Source: Acidithiobacillus ferriphilus (GTDB lineage Bacteria; Pseudomonadota; Gammaproteobacteria; Acidithiobacillales; Acidithiobacillaceae). Taken from it: a DNA stretch of 40,976 nt. The stretch lies in assembly GCF_018854775.1 (NCBI RefSeq), contig NZ_JAAZTY010000028.1:1-40976 (forward strand). The letters are read 5' to 3'. The first letter of the stretch is position 1, and the number at the start of each line of letters is the position of its first letter. This document shows positions 1-8,336 of the stretch, piece after piece. Position numbers and translations under genes: made by a program. The notes beneath the pieces are model-generated. The model saw nothing but the letters and a program-made list of their open reading frames with translations. It made no database searches and was not told the origin of the DNA.

Positions 1-151
1 CCGTAACCATGCCGGTGAGATACGCGAAGGTGACCGCCATAGGGAAATCCACAAAGGTATTATAAAAAAAACGGCTAGAAAAATTCACGGCTGCGGCAAA
101 TCCACCCGTCAGAATGAACACGATGAATTGGCGGGAAAAGAAAATACGCAT
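1..151 (-). CDS. GtrA-family membrane protein, N-terminal part (gene runs off the left edge)
   Basis: The reverse strand opens with an ATG at 151 and reads without a stop to base 1, giving about 50 residues. The start (RQFIVFILTGGFAAAVNF) and the later pattern FAYLTGMV match the first two membrane helices of the GtrA family. GtrA proteins are small four-helix membrane proteins linked to movement or use of polyprenyl-phosphate sugars. The start lies 10 bases past the stop of the upstream FAD-oxidoreductase gene, so it is probably the next gene of the same operon. In mycobacteria a GtrA protein (Rv3789) neighbours dprE1/dprE2, so a role in flipping or presenting a lipid-linked pentose is a reasonable inference. 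The C-terminal half lies outside the window. Confidence 0.75.
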   Translation of the reverse strand, partial: MRIFFSRQFIVFILTGGFAAAVNFSSRFFYNTFVDFPMAVTFAYLTGMVT

Positions 152-161
152 ATCTCTGTAC

Positions 162-1448
162 CTATAGCATCCGGGCGATATGGCGGCCCATCTGGACACT
201 TTCAGATACGCCACGATCCTCGGGATAGTAGTAGGAAGTATCCGCCACATACAACCCTCCTATGGGGAGCTGGATAGCCGGCAGGGTATCCAGATAACCC
301 GGACCGCAGATGGGTTGGGCGTAGCGATAACGGTTGGCGTGCATGGCCAGGATGTCCCCATCCTTCAGATCCGGATGGATGGTTTGGAGATAGTGGCGCA
401 CCTTGTCCATGAAGGTTTCATCAGAATCCTGGTACTTCGAATGCTCTCCCGGCATATAGAAGGGCACATAGGTGACGTGCTCTGGCAGTCCACACAAGTT
501 TGTAAATTCCACCAGACCAGGAATATCCATTTGCGGATCATTAACGTTGAGCCAGAAGTTCGGGGTGATGGGCTTGGCGGTTTTGACGATCACGCAGACG
601 ACGGCGATATTCTTGAGCGCCCGGTACTGATTGAGCAAGGACTCTGGGAGGTCGGGGATCAGCCTAGGTACGAAGGGCACAGGTACGGTGCTCACGACGG
701 CGTCGAAGTATACCGGTCGTCCCGCCACCTGCACCCCGGTGACCTTTCCGTTCTCGTGCAAGACACGTTCGACCGGGGTGTTCAGTCGAATGTTGCCCCC
801 CGCCTGCTCGATGGCCACACGCAGGGCGCTCAACAGGGTTTCCGAACCGCCATCCAGGTAGCCAAGCTTCTCGCGCATCATGCTGTAGCGGGAGGTACCG
901 ACACGCTTGATTCGCGTCCAGATCCAGGCTGCGGATAGGGTGTTGGCGTAATCATAGAACTTGAGATCGAACAACCTGCGCCAGAGGACATCAAATGCCT
1001 CCGTACCGACCCATTTGCGGATCCATTGGGTGGCCTCCAGTTTATCCAGTGGGCGCCAGTCCTTGCGTTTGGTGGACAAGAAAGCATGCCCCCCATAGCG
1101 AATCTTGCCAATTACGCCAAGACCAGGGAATTGGAGTAAGGCGATGGGGTTTCCCCAAGGATGCACGACACCGCGATAGTAGTAACCCATACGGGTTTCC
1201 TTCCAGCGCAAGCGATCCTGAATCCCCAGTTCATCCAGGAGTTCAAACAAGGAATGGTCCGATGTGCAGATAAAATGATAGAAGCGCTCGATGGACAGGC
1301 CATCAAAGTCGAAGGCGGCGGTCATCCCGCCGATACGGTCATCTGCTTCAAAGACCGTAACCTGATGGCCATCCCTAGCGGCCTGATAAGCTACGGCCAG
1401 CCCCATGGGGCCTGCACCAATCACCGCTACGTTTTTGGGTTTTTCCAT
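162..1448 (-). CDS. NAD(P)/FAD-dependent oxidoreductase, amine-oxidase/UDP-galactopyranose-mutase-like fold
   Basis: This is a 428-residue protein with an N-terminal Rossmann dinucleotide-binding motif ([15 protein letters not shown], residues 9-23), an acidic end of the second beta strand ([11 protein letters not shown]) and a C-terminal FAD motif region ([17 protein letters not shown]). These place it among the flavin amine oxidase / protoporphyrinogen oxidase / UDP-galactopyranose-mutase-like enzymes. No membrane segment is evident. It sits 8 bases after the epimerase-like gene and 10 before gtrA, inside a surface-glycan operon. Its substrate cannot be read from sequence. Because members of this fold include a pyranose-furanose mutase and the neighbours look like arabinofuranose enzymes, a sugar or polyprenyl-sugar redox role is possible but speculative. 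Confidence 0.75.
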   Translation of the reverse strand: MEKPKNVAVIGAGPMGLAVAYQAARDGHQVTVFEADDRIGGMTAAFDFDGLSIERFYHFICTSDHSLFELLDELGIQDRLRWKETRMGYYYRGVVHPWGNPIALLQFPGLGVIGKIRYGGHAFLSTKRKDWRPLDKLEATQWIRKWVGTEAFDVLWRRLFDLKFYDYANTLSAAWIWTRIKRVGTSRYSMMREKLGYLDGGSETLLSALRVAIEQAGGNIRLNTPVERVLHENGKVTGVQVAGRPVYFDAVVSTVPVPFVPRLIPDLPESLLNQYRALKNIAVVCVIVKTAKPITPNFWLNVNDPQMDIPGLVEFTNLCGLPEHVTYVPFYMPGEHSKYQDSDETFMDKVRHYLQTIHPDLKDGDILAMHANRYRYAQPICGPGYLDTLPAIQLPIGGLYVADTSYYYPEDRGVSESVQMGRHIARML

Positions 1449-1456
1449 GGGATGGC

Positions 1457-2410
1457 CTAAAACTCCAGCTCAATTTTGCTGTAGGTGGGGTCGAGGAAGG
1501 TTTCCTGGATAGCGGCTGCAAACGGCGTGGCCTTCACCCCAAAGATGCCGGGCCAGTCGATCACCTCGAACACATCTGGGGTCACCAGAGCTTTGAGCTG
1601 GGACGTGGTGAACGGCGGGTCGCTGTCGAAGACAGCCCAGGTGCGCAGGAGGCCGGCAAAGAGCCAGTAAGGAATGTGTACGATCATAGTCCTCGCCCCA
1701 ACGGCTTTGCGGATAGTACGGATGATATCGATATAGTTAATCTCTTCCATGCCCGTAATATGATAAACGCCACCGATCCGGCGTTGCTCGACGCAACTCA
1801 CGATGATGTCGCAGAAGTCCCCCACATACAACGGCTGCCGCAGATACTTTCCATCACCGGGGATAGGGAATATGGGTACTCGCCGCATGAAGCGGGAGAG
1901 CCAGCCTAGGTGCTTGCGGTCAAACCAGCCAAACATGAGCGTCGGCCTCAACACGATATTGTCCACGCCGCTCGCCACGACCATATCCTCTTGCTCTTTC
2001 TTGGTCTGGGTATAATAGTCATCTGCCTTGGATTCCAGGACGGAAGAGCTGATGTGGACGATGTAGGGCACTTGGTACTTTTTTATCACATCTAGCACAT
2101 GCCGGGTGGAGGTCACGGTGTTGCGAACGTAGGAGTCCCGTTCTTTGGCCCCGATCTGCGCCTGGAGCATAACCACGGTATCCGCCCCTTCAAAGTGCTT
2201 GGACCAAGGTCCAGGCGCAGCGAGATCAGCCCACTCCGCCGTGATGTCGGGGTGCATCTGCTGCAAAACGCCTAGATTGTGCCTGTGCTTGTCGAGCACC
2301 ACAATGTTGGTGTACCCCTTGGCCTTGAGTCGGGGGATGAGATTCTGCCCAACCAGTCCAGCACCACCGGGGAGAACGAGTTTGCATTCCTTGCTATCAG
2401 TTTGATTCAT
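1457..2410 (-). CDS. NAD(P)-dependent epimerase/dehydratase-like protein (extended SDR, NDUFA9-like)
   Basis: This 317-residue protein carries the extended-SDR nucleotide-binding motif near its N-terminus ([13 protein letters not shown]), a serine-rich strand (HISSSVLE) and a YTQTK sequence matching the catalytic YxxxK. It resembles nucleotide-sugar epimerases and NDUFA9-type atypical SDRs. The start codon overlaps the stop of the upstream 809-residue membrane-protein gene by four bases (ATGA), so the two are probably translationally coupled. The FAD oxidoreductase follows after 8 bases. The substrate is unknown. Context suggests modification of a nucleotide-linked or lipid-linked sugar. Confidence 0.75.
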   Translation of the reverse strand: MNQTDSKECKLVLPGGAGLVGQNLIPRLKAKGYTNIVVLDKHRHNLGVLQQMHPDITAEWADLAAPGPWSKHFEGADTVVMLQAQIGAKERDSYVRNTVTSTRHVLDVIKKYQVPYIVHISSSVLESKADDYYTQTKKEQEDMVVASGVDNIVLRPTLMFGWFDRKHLGWLSRFMRRVPIFPIPGDGKYLRQPLYVGDFCDIIVSCVEQRRIGGVYHITGMEEINYIDIIRTIRKAVGARTMIVHIPYWLFAGLLRTWAVFDSDPPFTTSQLKALVTPDVFEVIDWPGIFGVKATPFAAAIQETFLDPTYSKIELEF

Positions 2411-4836
2411 TTTTGGTCCTGTACATGATATTTCAGGGCAATACGTATGGCCTTACCGGGGAGAGGTCCCTGCGGTCCAATCAATTCCTGCGGATATCCA
2501 ACTTTTTCCGGCCAGACCCAGAGCGCGTCTGGCTTGTCTCCATCAAGGTGGCGAATGGTCAACTTCACCATTTCGTCGGGCTCTACCTTGAACGGCGATT
2601 TGAGCGGGATTGTGAAAAAAGAATTATCGTGGGATTCCGAAAGCGGCCTCCCCCCCTGCACACACGTTGATTTGTCGCAAACTTTCACTTCGAGCTTTCC
2701 GGTTGCTGAATTACCGTAGTTTCCTTGGTACACGCTCACTGAAGATACTTGTGCCAAAACATCTAACTGCTGCTTCGGTACAGAGAACTCAACCGTAGCC
2801 TTTTGATCGTTTTCAAGCGGCAAAGGTGTATTACCAATAGATTGAACGGTCGTTTTGATCTCGCCCCATAAGATTTTAAATTGGTGCGGCGGCATCACTG
2901 AAAAAAACCGAATTGAGATGTGCTTGGCGTAATCGATGGTTTTCGATGCTGTTACCAGTTTGAAAGCAACGATTCTCTGCAATCCGGATGCGTTTCCGGA
3001 AAATAATCGGCCAGCCTCATTCTGTGAGCCGATAAAATATTTCACGAATAGATGATCGCCGCCTAGCGGATAAATAAATCTATATGGTCCTTTTATTGAC
3101 CCATCCGCAAGTCTGAATAGTATATGGACCTGATTCGGCTTGTATAAAATATTCATTATGTGCCCTGCTATAGTAGTCCGCACCCCCAGATCAACATAGC
3201 TCGAGTGTGCTGGCATCGGCACCCATTTATTAAATAACCCAATTTTTAGCCCATCAACCTTGGTCAATTTTGGTTTCACGCACTGATTACGGCTAAGAAC
3301 AGTGTAGGGGTTGCTGGGATACTGTGTTTTATAGCATGTCAGAATCGCTCTGAATGTTGCCGGTTCATCAAATATCGGGTACCTACCATCAATACTTGCA
3401 AAGGTGTATAAAATCTTATTTGCACTTTTCCCTTTCCAAACCTGCTGTGCATTCAGATGATCGAGATATGGTGTATACACCGAATACGCTTGGAAGACAG
3501 GGCTTGCAACAAGATCCATACGGTAGCCCTGGGCCATCATGAGATTCCAGGGTATAATGCTCACTGAATGATTATTAACGGCACGCAGCAATGCTGAATT
3601 GAGGTGAAACTGACTCGCTATTGCGCTTGTTTCCTCATACTGTTGCACCTCTCTATGCGCTTTTGAGGAAATCAAGGATACGAAATTCTTATAATTATCT
3701 ATCTCATTAACGGAAAACATGGATGCGCCGGACAGTGCGAACGTTAGAGCTAAAAGATATATACCTGCGACATTGATAGCGGTACTTCTTAGAGGCTCCT
3801 CGGAGAAAAGTACCAAGCCTACGGCAGCTACAAGCAGCACGGTTCCAAAAAACGCCATGGCATGCCCCCCACCGAATCCCGGGTCATAACGAGTAAATCC
3901 TTCCTTCCATGCCCAAAATACCATGACACCGAGAATTAAACTCTGAGACAGACGAGTATGCTCCTTTTTAATAAGAAGTATTAATGTGGCAATGATGAAC
4001 AATAGCAGAATGATTAATGCGACTACAGTTTGGAGCCCTTTGCCATGAATGGACATGGCAGGTGTGTATCCACTAGCGATAGCCCATGTTCCTTGAACAT
4101 ATGCCAGAAGGTGGGTGATGTCCTGCCCAGCGAGCGCCCACAGTGCGCAAAACGAGATTATAAAACTGAGTAATGGAAGCAGTGAAAGAACGGATCTTCG
4201 CTTCTGTGGTTGAGCATACCACCAGAGAATCGGATAGCTAAATAATATAAAAATGGCAATAATGAGCGATGTAGATTTAATTAGAGATCCAAGCGCTAGG
4301 AGAATGCCAACAGTTAGCAAGGAAATGATGACTACTTTTTTATCTTTATCGCCAAGAGCAAGTACCAACAGGAGTATGCCGATAAAAGCAGACTGGGTCG
4401 CGAGATCTACCAAAGAAGCGCCGACCAGCCATGCAATTACTACAGGCAATGCAAATCTAGGAAATATTTTTGACTCAGGTCGCAAGCGTGAAAGAATCAG
4501 GACAAAGCCCAAACCGAAGATGATCCAACTTGCCATCCTAGCTAGGGCAGCCATACCCCACAGCATATGATCTGAGTAGAAGTATGGATTTGCTAGAAAG
4601 CCGAGTGGGCCGTAGGTGAAGAGAATAGATTGACCCCATTGCAGATGGTGCTGTAAGCCATAGCCTAACATCCATGCCCAGGACACGTCTAAGGTGTCCC
4701 CTGTAGGGGAAAATGATTCCATAAGCCAAGGCATCGTGAAGGCTAGCAAGATAGCAAATATGCCATAATAGAATAGCGTTTTTGCTAGCGTTGTCTGGCG
4801 CGGCATATAATCTTTAAACTGGTTGGGTTGCCACAT
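2407..4836 (-). CDS. Large polytopic membrane protein, candidate GT-C glycosyltransferase with C-terminal beta-rich domain
   Basis: This 809-residue protein has about ten or eleven hydrophobic segments in its first 380 residues and a long soluble region after that. Between the first two helices is a loop with acidic residues (GDTLDVSWAW) followed by SILFTYGPLGFL, which recalls the first periplasmic loop of GT-C enzymes that use polyprenyl-phosphate sugars. Roughly the last 115 residues (694-809) look like a beta-sandwich (SVYQGNYGNSATGKLEV, then a DNSFFTIPL strand) and resemble the C-terminus of the 1274-residue glycosyltransferase at 8326-12150. Mycobacterial Emb/Aft arabinosyltransferases also combine a GT-C membrane domain with a C-terminal carbohydrate-binding domain. 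Placed among DprE1/DprE2/UbiA homologues, it is the best candidate for the transferase using the lipid-linked pentose. This is inference. Base composition is visibly more AT-rich than its neighbours. Confidence 0.6.
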   Translation of the reverse strand: MWQPNQFKDYMPRQTTLAKTLFYYGIFAILLAFTMPWLMESFSPTGDTLDVSWAWMLGYGLQHHLQWGQSILFTYGPLGFLANPYFYSDHMLWGMAALARMASWIIFGLGFVLILSRLRPESKIFPRFALPVVIAWLVGASLVDLATQSAFIGILLLVLALGDKDKKVVIISLLTVGILLALGSLIKSTSLIIAIFILFSYPILWWYAQPQKRRSVLSLLPLLSFIISFCALWALAGQDITHLLAYVQGTWAIASGYTPAMSIHGKGLQTVVALIILLLFIIATLILLIKKEHTRLSQSLILGVMVFWAWKEGFTRYDPGFGGGHAMAFFGTVLLVAAVGLVLFSEEPLRSTAINVAGIYLLALTFALSGASMFSVNEIDNYKNFVSLISSKAHREVQQYEETSAIASQFHLNSALLRAVNNHSVSIIPWNLMMAQGYRMDLVASPVFQAYSVYTPYLDHLNAQQVWKGKSANKILYTFASIDGRYPIFDEPATFRAILTCYKTQYPSNPYTVLSRNQCVKPKLTKVDGLKIGLFNKWVPMPAHSSYVDLGVRTTIAGHIMNILYKPNQVHILFRLADGSIKGPYRFIYPLGGDHLFVKYFIGSQNEAGRLFSGNASGLQRIVAFKLVTASKTIDYAKHISIRFFSVMPPHQFKILWGEIKTTVQSIGNTPLPLENDQKATVEFSVPKQQLDVLAQVSSVSVYQGNYGNSATGKLEVKVCDKSTCVQGGRPLSESHDNSFFTIPLKSPFKVEPDEMVKLTIRHLDGDKPDALWVWPEKVGYPQELIGPQGPLPGKAIRIALKYHVQDQK

Positions 4837-4864
4837 GATATTTTCCTATAATTTTTGTGTGTCG

Positions 4865-5602
4865 TTATAGTTTCATTTTTTTGAAAAAGTTCTCTGGTAT
4901 AAGTCGGATAACTACCATGATGAATTTCCAGAACCACGGAAGATAGACAACATCACTTTTCCTTTGAATGGCTCGGGAGATACCTTCGCTGATTTTCTCA
5001 GGCGACACCCACAACTTACCCTTGCGAAAACTTGCCGTCATAGGCGTATCCACGAAACCAGGCTTAATGGTGATGACTGTCACCCCAGAGCGATAGAGGC
5101 GATTTCTGAGACCTTGCAGAAAAGTCGAGACGGCGGCTTTGGCAGTGCCGTAGACATAATTACTCTGCCGACCACGATCCCCGGCAACGGAAGATATGAC
5201 GACAATGGTGCCATGTTTCTGTTCTTCAAAACGATTGGCCACATGGGTCAGCAGCGAGATGAGACTGAGACAGTTCGTTTGCAACTCCTTCAGCGTTTCA
5301 TCGAAAGATGACTCGCAAGCCTTTTGGTCGGAGAGCGTGCCGTGTGCGACAAGGATGGTGTCTAGTCCTCCCATCGTGGTTTCGGCCTGAGTGATCAGTT
5401 CCGAGTGCTTGGTCGTGTCGTTGGCGTCCAGCACCATAGTCTCCACCTGGGTGGCGCCACGGGTCTCGAGATCGCTGGCCACTGCAGCCAGACGCTCAGG
5501 ATTCCTTGCGACGAGATAGAGCCGGTCGCCCTCTTGAGCAAACCGCCGAGCCGTGGCTTCGGCGATGGCGGACGTCGCTCCAACGATCAGTATATGGCGC
5601 AT
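4865..5602 (-). CDS. dprE2: DprE2-like short-chain dehydrogenase (polyprenyl-phosphoryl-2-ketoribose reductase)
   Basis: This is a 245-residue classical SDR with the cofactor motif GATSAIAEATARRFA at residues 8-22, an active-site serine strand (VVISSVAGDRG), the catalytic YGTAK (YxxxK) and a PGFVDTPMT loop. The C-terminus is hydrophobic and basic (FIMVVIRLIPENFFKKMKL), suiting a membrane-lipid substrate. In mycobacteria DprE2 reduces decaprenylphosphoryl-2-ketoribose to decaprenylphosphoryl-arabinose after DprE1 oxidation. The gene starts 2 bases after the DprE1-like stop, with an AAGGA ribosome-binding site inside the upstream gene. That tight pairing with DprE1 is the main reason for this assignment over a generic SDR. 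Confidence 0.75.
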   Translation of the reverse strand: MRHILIVGATSAIAEATARRFAQEGDRLYLVARNPERLAAVASDLETRGATQVETMVLDANDTTKHSELITQAETTMGGLDTILVAHGTLSDQKACESSFDETLKELQTNCLSLISLLTHVANRFEEQKHGTIVVISSVAGDRGRQSNYVYGTAKAAVSTFLQGLRNRLYRSGVTVITIKPGFVDTPMTASFRKGKLWVSPEKISEGISRAIQRKSDVVYLPWFWKFIMVVIRLIPENFFKKMKL

Positions 5603-5604
5603 GT

Positions 5605-6909
5605 TTATGTCCTTGTAACGCGTCGCCAGAAGGATGACGAGAATCGTGGGTCGATGTAGCGCTGGAACTCCTCCCAGCGGGGAAAGTATTGCCGAAAATG
5701 CTCCCCGGACATCCGGGCATCCTTAGCCGGGTATACTGCGCCGCCCGCCGACGCGACGATAGTATCCAATTGATCCAATAAGTCCAAGGTGTGTTGTCCT
5801 TGGTTGGGAAAATCCAAGGCAAGTGTCGCGCCTGGGCGTGGGAAAGAAAGCAGGCCCGGCGAGAATCGGTTGCCGAAGACCTTGAGTACGGCTAGAAATG
5901 ACCCGCTACGGGCGGTAGCGATTATTTCCAAAAGGGCTCGGATAGATTCTTTGGCAGATTCTGGAGGCACTACACACTGGTACTGGAGGAAACCGCGACG
6001 GCCATAGAGTCGATTCCAGTGTAGTACACCATCTAAGGGATAGAAGAATGGCTCATAGTGGGTAATGGTACGGCGCATTTTGGCAAACTGTTTACGGTAG
6101 TACAGGCTGTTGAAGGCCCGCAAGGACCAGACGTTGACCAAGGGAAACGGCATGTCTACCGGGAACCCGCGTGTCTTGCCCGGCGGGGCTGGCAACTTCT
6201 CTTGGGGAGTGGCATGGTTCCCTCGCATAAATAGACCTCTTCCCAGGAACTTTCCCTGAGCCAGACAATCGATCCAGGCAACCGTATATTCATAGTCCCG
6301 GTCTGATTCGCCCGACAGATCAAAGAAGGCATCCAGATTGGAGAAACGGATGGTTTCTGTATCCATGGCAGCGTTGGCAATGGGACGTAGCTGGATTTCC
6401 GCCCAAAGGATGGCACCAGTTAAGCCCAACCCCGCGATGGTGGCATGGAAGAGGTCAGCATTTTCGGTGACCGAGCATAGGACAACTCCCTGATCAGATC
6501 TACGCAAAGCCAATCGCTGTACATGCTGCCCGAAGGTGCCCGTGCGATGATGATTCTTCCCGTGAACGTCATTGGCGATGGCTCCACCTACCGTCACGAA
6601 GCGGGTACCTGGCGTGACGGGCAGGAACCAGCCCATAGGCACGACCAATGCCAAAATATCCGCCAGGAGGACTCCCGCTTCACAGCGCAGTATTCCTGTA
6701 GAATGATCGAAGGAGAGAAATCGGTCGAGGCCGCGCATATCCAGCAGGGCTCCACTATCATTCAAGCAACTATCTCCGTAACTGCGTCCGTTACCGTAAG
6801 GAAGCAGAAAGTGCGCATCTTTGGGGAACAGCTCATCAGCCCAGTGAGGACCATACACCATTGCAGGAATTGCCTTGGGATAACGGCCCCAGGAGGCATA
6901 GCCCTTCAT
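5605..6909 (-). CDS. dprE1: DprE1-like FAD oxidase (polyprenyl-phosphoryl-beta-D-ribose 2'-oxidase)
   Basis: This protein is 434 residues from the ATG at 6909, chosen because it overlaps the UbiA stop as ATGA; an in-frame start at 6957 lies deep inside the upstream gene. It has a VAO-type FAD-binding domain with PYGNGRSYGDSC and TVGGAIANDVHGKNHH, the latter the diagnostic DprE1 signature carrying the flavin-contact histidine, and a C-terminal PAKDARM segment like the mycobacterial YTAKDSR. DprE1 oxidises the 2'-hydroxyl of polyprenyl-phosphoryl-ribose as the first half of epimerisation to arabinose. At the position of the mycobacterial cysteine attacked by benzothiazinones (the C of ICVDFP), this protein reads LALDFP, that is alanine (about residue 364). 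It is in an operon with dprE2 and the UbiA fusion. Confidence 0.85.
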   Translation of the reverse strand: MKGYASWGRYPKAIPAMVYGPHWADELFPKDAHFLLPYGNGRSYGDSCLNDSGALLDMRGLDRFLSFDHSTGILRCEAGVLLADILALVVPMGWFLPVTPGTRFVTVGGAIANDVHGKNHHRTGTFGQHVQRLALRRSDQGVVLCSVTENADLFHATIAGLGLTGAILWAEIQLRPIANAAMDTETIRFSNLDAFFDLSGESDRDYEYTVAWIDCLAQGKFLGRGLFMRGNHATPQEKLPAPPGKTRGFPVDMPFPLVNVWSLRAFNSLYYRKQFAKMRRTITHYEPFFYPLDGVLHWNRLYGRRGFLQYQCVVPPESAKESIRALLEIIATARSGSFLAVLKVFGNRFSPGLLSFPRPGATLALDFPNQGQHTLDLLDQLDTIVASAGGAVYPAKDARMSGEHFRQYFPRWEEFQRYIDPRFSSSFWRRVTRT

Positions 6910-8336
6910 ATGGCGGCGAGCCAAATGAGCCCGCCAACAATTGCCGCCGTCACCCAACTACCCTTGTCTTTGGCGGCAAAGACCACGGGGTCATCGTGCA
7001 TTCCCCCGCGATGGGTGATGAGCCAGATGCGGCTGATCCAGTAGAGCAAGATTGGCGGTACCAACCACAAAAATGCGGGATGGTGGTATAAGGTACGGAC
7101 CTTGTCGCTGTCTATGTAAAAGGCGGACACCAACACGGCCATAAAGCCGCTGGCCACCCCAAAGCCCATCAGCATCACGAGATCTTCCACATGATAACCA
7201 CGGCCATGAGTGGTCAACTGGCCACGTTGCTTCAGGACCAGCAGTTCCGAGTAACGTTTGACCAGCGCCAAGCTAAAGAACAGGAAGATGGAAAACGTTA
7301 GAAGCCAGAAAGATGGCCCTATTTGCGTTGCCGCCATGCCTCCGATGATACGAATAGTATAGAGACCGGCCAGCAGCAGGGCATCGAGCAGCACGATCGC
7401 CTTGAGCCAGAAGGAATAGCTGACGGTGAGAAGATAATAACCCACCAGCACGATGACAAAATCGGTGGGCAGCCATAAGGCGGCGATGGCAAGGGCGCAG
7501 AGCAGCAACAAGGGGATAAGGACCATCCCCTGGACCATGGATAGATCTCCTGACGCAAAAGGTCGAAGCCGCTTTCGTGGATGTAGCCGATCCGCCGACA
7601 GGTCAAGGAGGTCATTGAGCAAATAAACGCTGGAGGCACAAAGGGAAAAACTGATGAACGCCAATAATCCATTCGCCCATAAACTGACATGACTGATTTG
7701 GTGGGCCAGCAGCATGGGAATGAAGACCAGGATATTTTTCAGCCACTGATGGACGCGCAACGCCTTAGCGTAGGTGGATAAGGTCGGATGCTGATTTTCG
7801 AAAGTGTGTGAAACTGGGCACTGATTCGCCGCGCCGCGCAGGACGCCCTTTGCCGGGTTTACAACGATGGCTTTCCGGGCCATGCCCCATACCGGAAAAT
7901 CCGCTCGGCTGTTACCTGCGTAATCAAAACCTTTCGCCCCATAGTGTTGGACGAGAAGGTCTCTTTTGGCGCGGCCGGAGAGGTTGTTACCCGCCTCGGT
8001 GGCATGAACACGAGTGAACACACCCAAATACCGTGCCACGCCATCTGCGAATTTACGATGGGAAGCTGTGGCGAGGACGATGGAACGGCCAGCTGCATGC
8101 TCTTTATTTAGGAAGTCCACAAAGCCAGCTTGATAAGGAAGCTTTTCAACGTCCAGGTCAACCCGCTCGGCAACTTTTTGCTTGAGTACCGATCGTCCCT
8201 GTAATAGCCAGAAGGGGATCAAAAAAGTGGTCCAGGGTCGTTGTTTCATTAGCAACAGAAGAGATTCCACCAATACATCCGAGCGGATCAGGGTGCCATC
8301 CAAGTCAACACAGAGCGGCGTTTTTTTATCGCTCAT
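6906..8336 (-). CDS. HAD phosphatase-UbiA prenyltransferase fusion (polyprenyl-phosphate phosphoribosyltransferase type)
   Basis: This 476-residue fusion has residues 1 to about 190 as a HAD-superfamily domain: DLDGTLIRSD (motif I, DxDxT), VLATASHR (motif II) and GNSRADFPVW, where the usual GDS is GNS. Residues about 200-476 form a UbiA membrane prenyltransferase with seven or more helices. Its first polar motif NDLLDLSADRLHPRKRLRP closely matches the decaprenyl-phosphate phosphoribosyltransferase (Rv3806c) type, and a second motif reads YSFWLKAIVLLDALLLAGLY. The expected reaction joins PRPP to a polyprenyl phosphate, and the HAD domain could remove the 5'-phosphate. In mycobacteria these steps use separate proteins, so the phosphatase role is inference. 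The start overlaps the upstream glycosyltransferase stop by 11 bases, and the end overlaps dprE1 by 4. Confidence 0.8.
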   Translation of the reverse strand: MSDKKTPLCVDLDGTLIRSDVLVESLLLLMKQRPWTTFLIPFWLLQGRSVLKQKVAERVDLDVEKLPYQAGFVDFLNKEHAAGRSIVLATASHRKFADGVARYLGVFTRVHATEAGNNLSGRAKRDLLVQHYGAKGFDYAGNSRADFPVWGMARKAIVVNPAKGVLRGAANQCPVSHTFENQHPTLSTYAKALRVHQWLKNILVFIPMLLAHQISHVSLWANGLLAFISFSLCASSVYLLNDLLDLSADRLHPRKRLRPFASGDLSMVQGMVLIPLLLLCALAIAALWLPTDFVIVLVGYYLLTVSYSFWLKAIVLLDALLLAGLYTIRIIGGMAATQIGPSFWLLTFSIFLFFSLALVKRYSELLVLKQRGQLTTHGRGYHVEDLVMLMGFGVASGFMAVLVSAFYIDSDKVRTLYHHPAFLWLVPPILLYWISRIWLITHRGGMHDDPVVFAAKDKGSWVTAAIVGGLIWLAAI

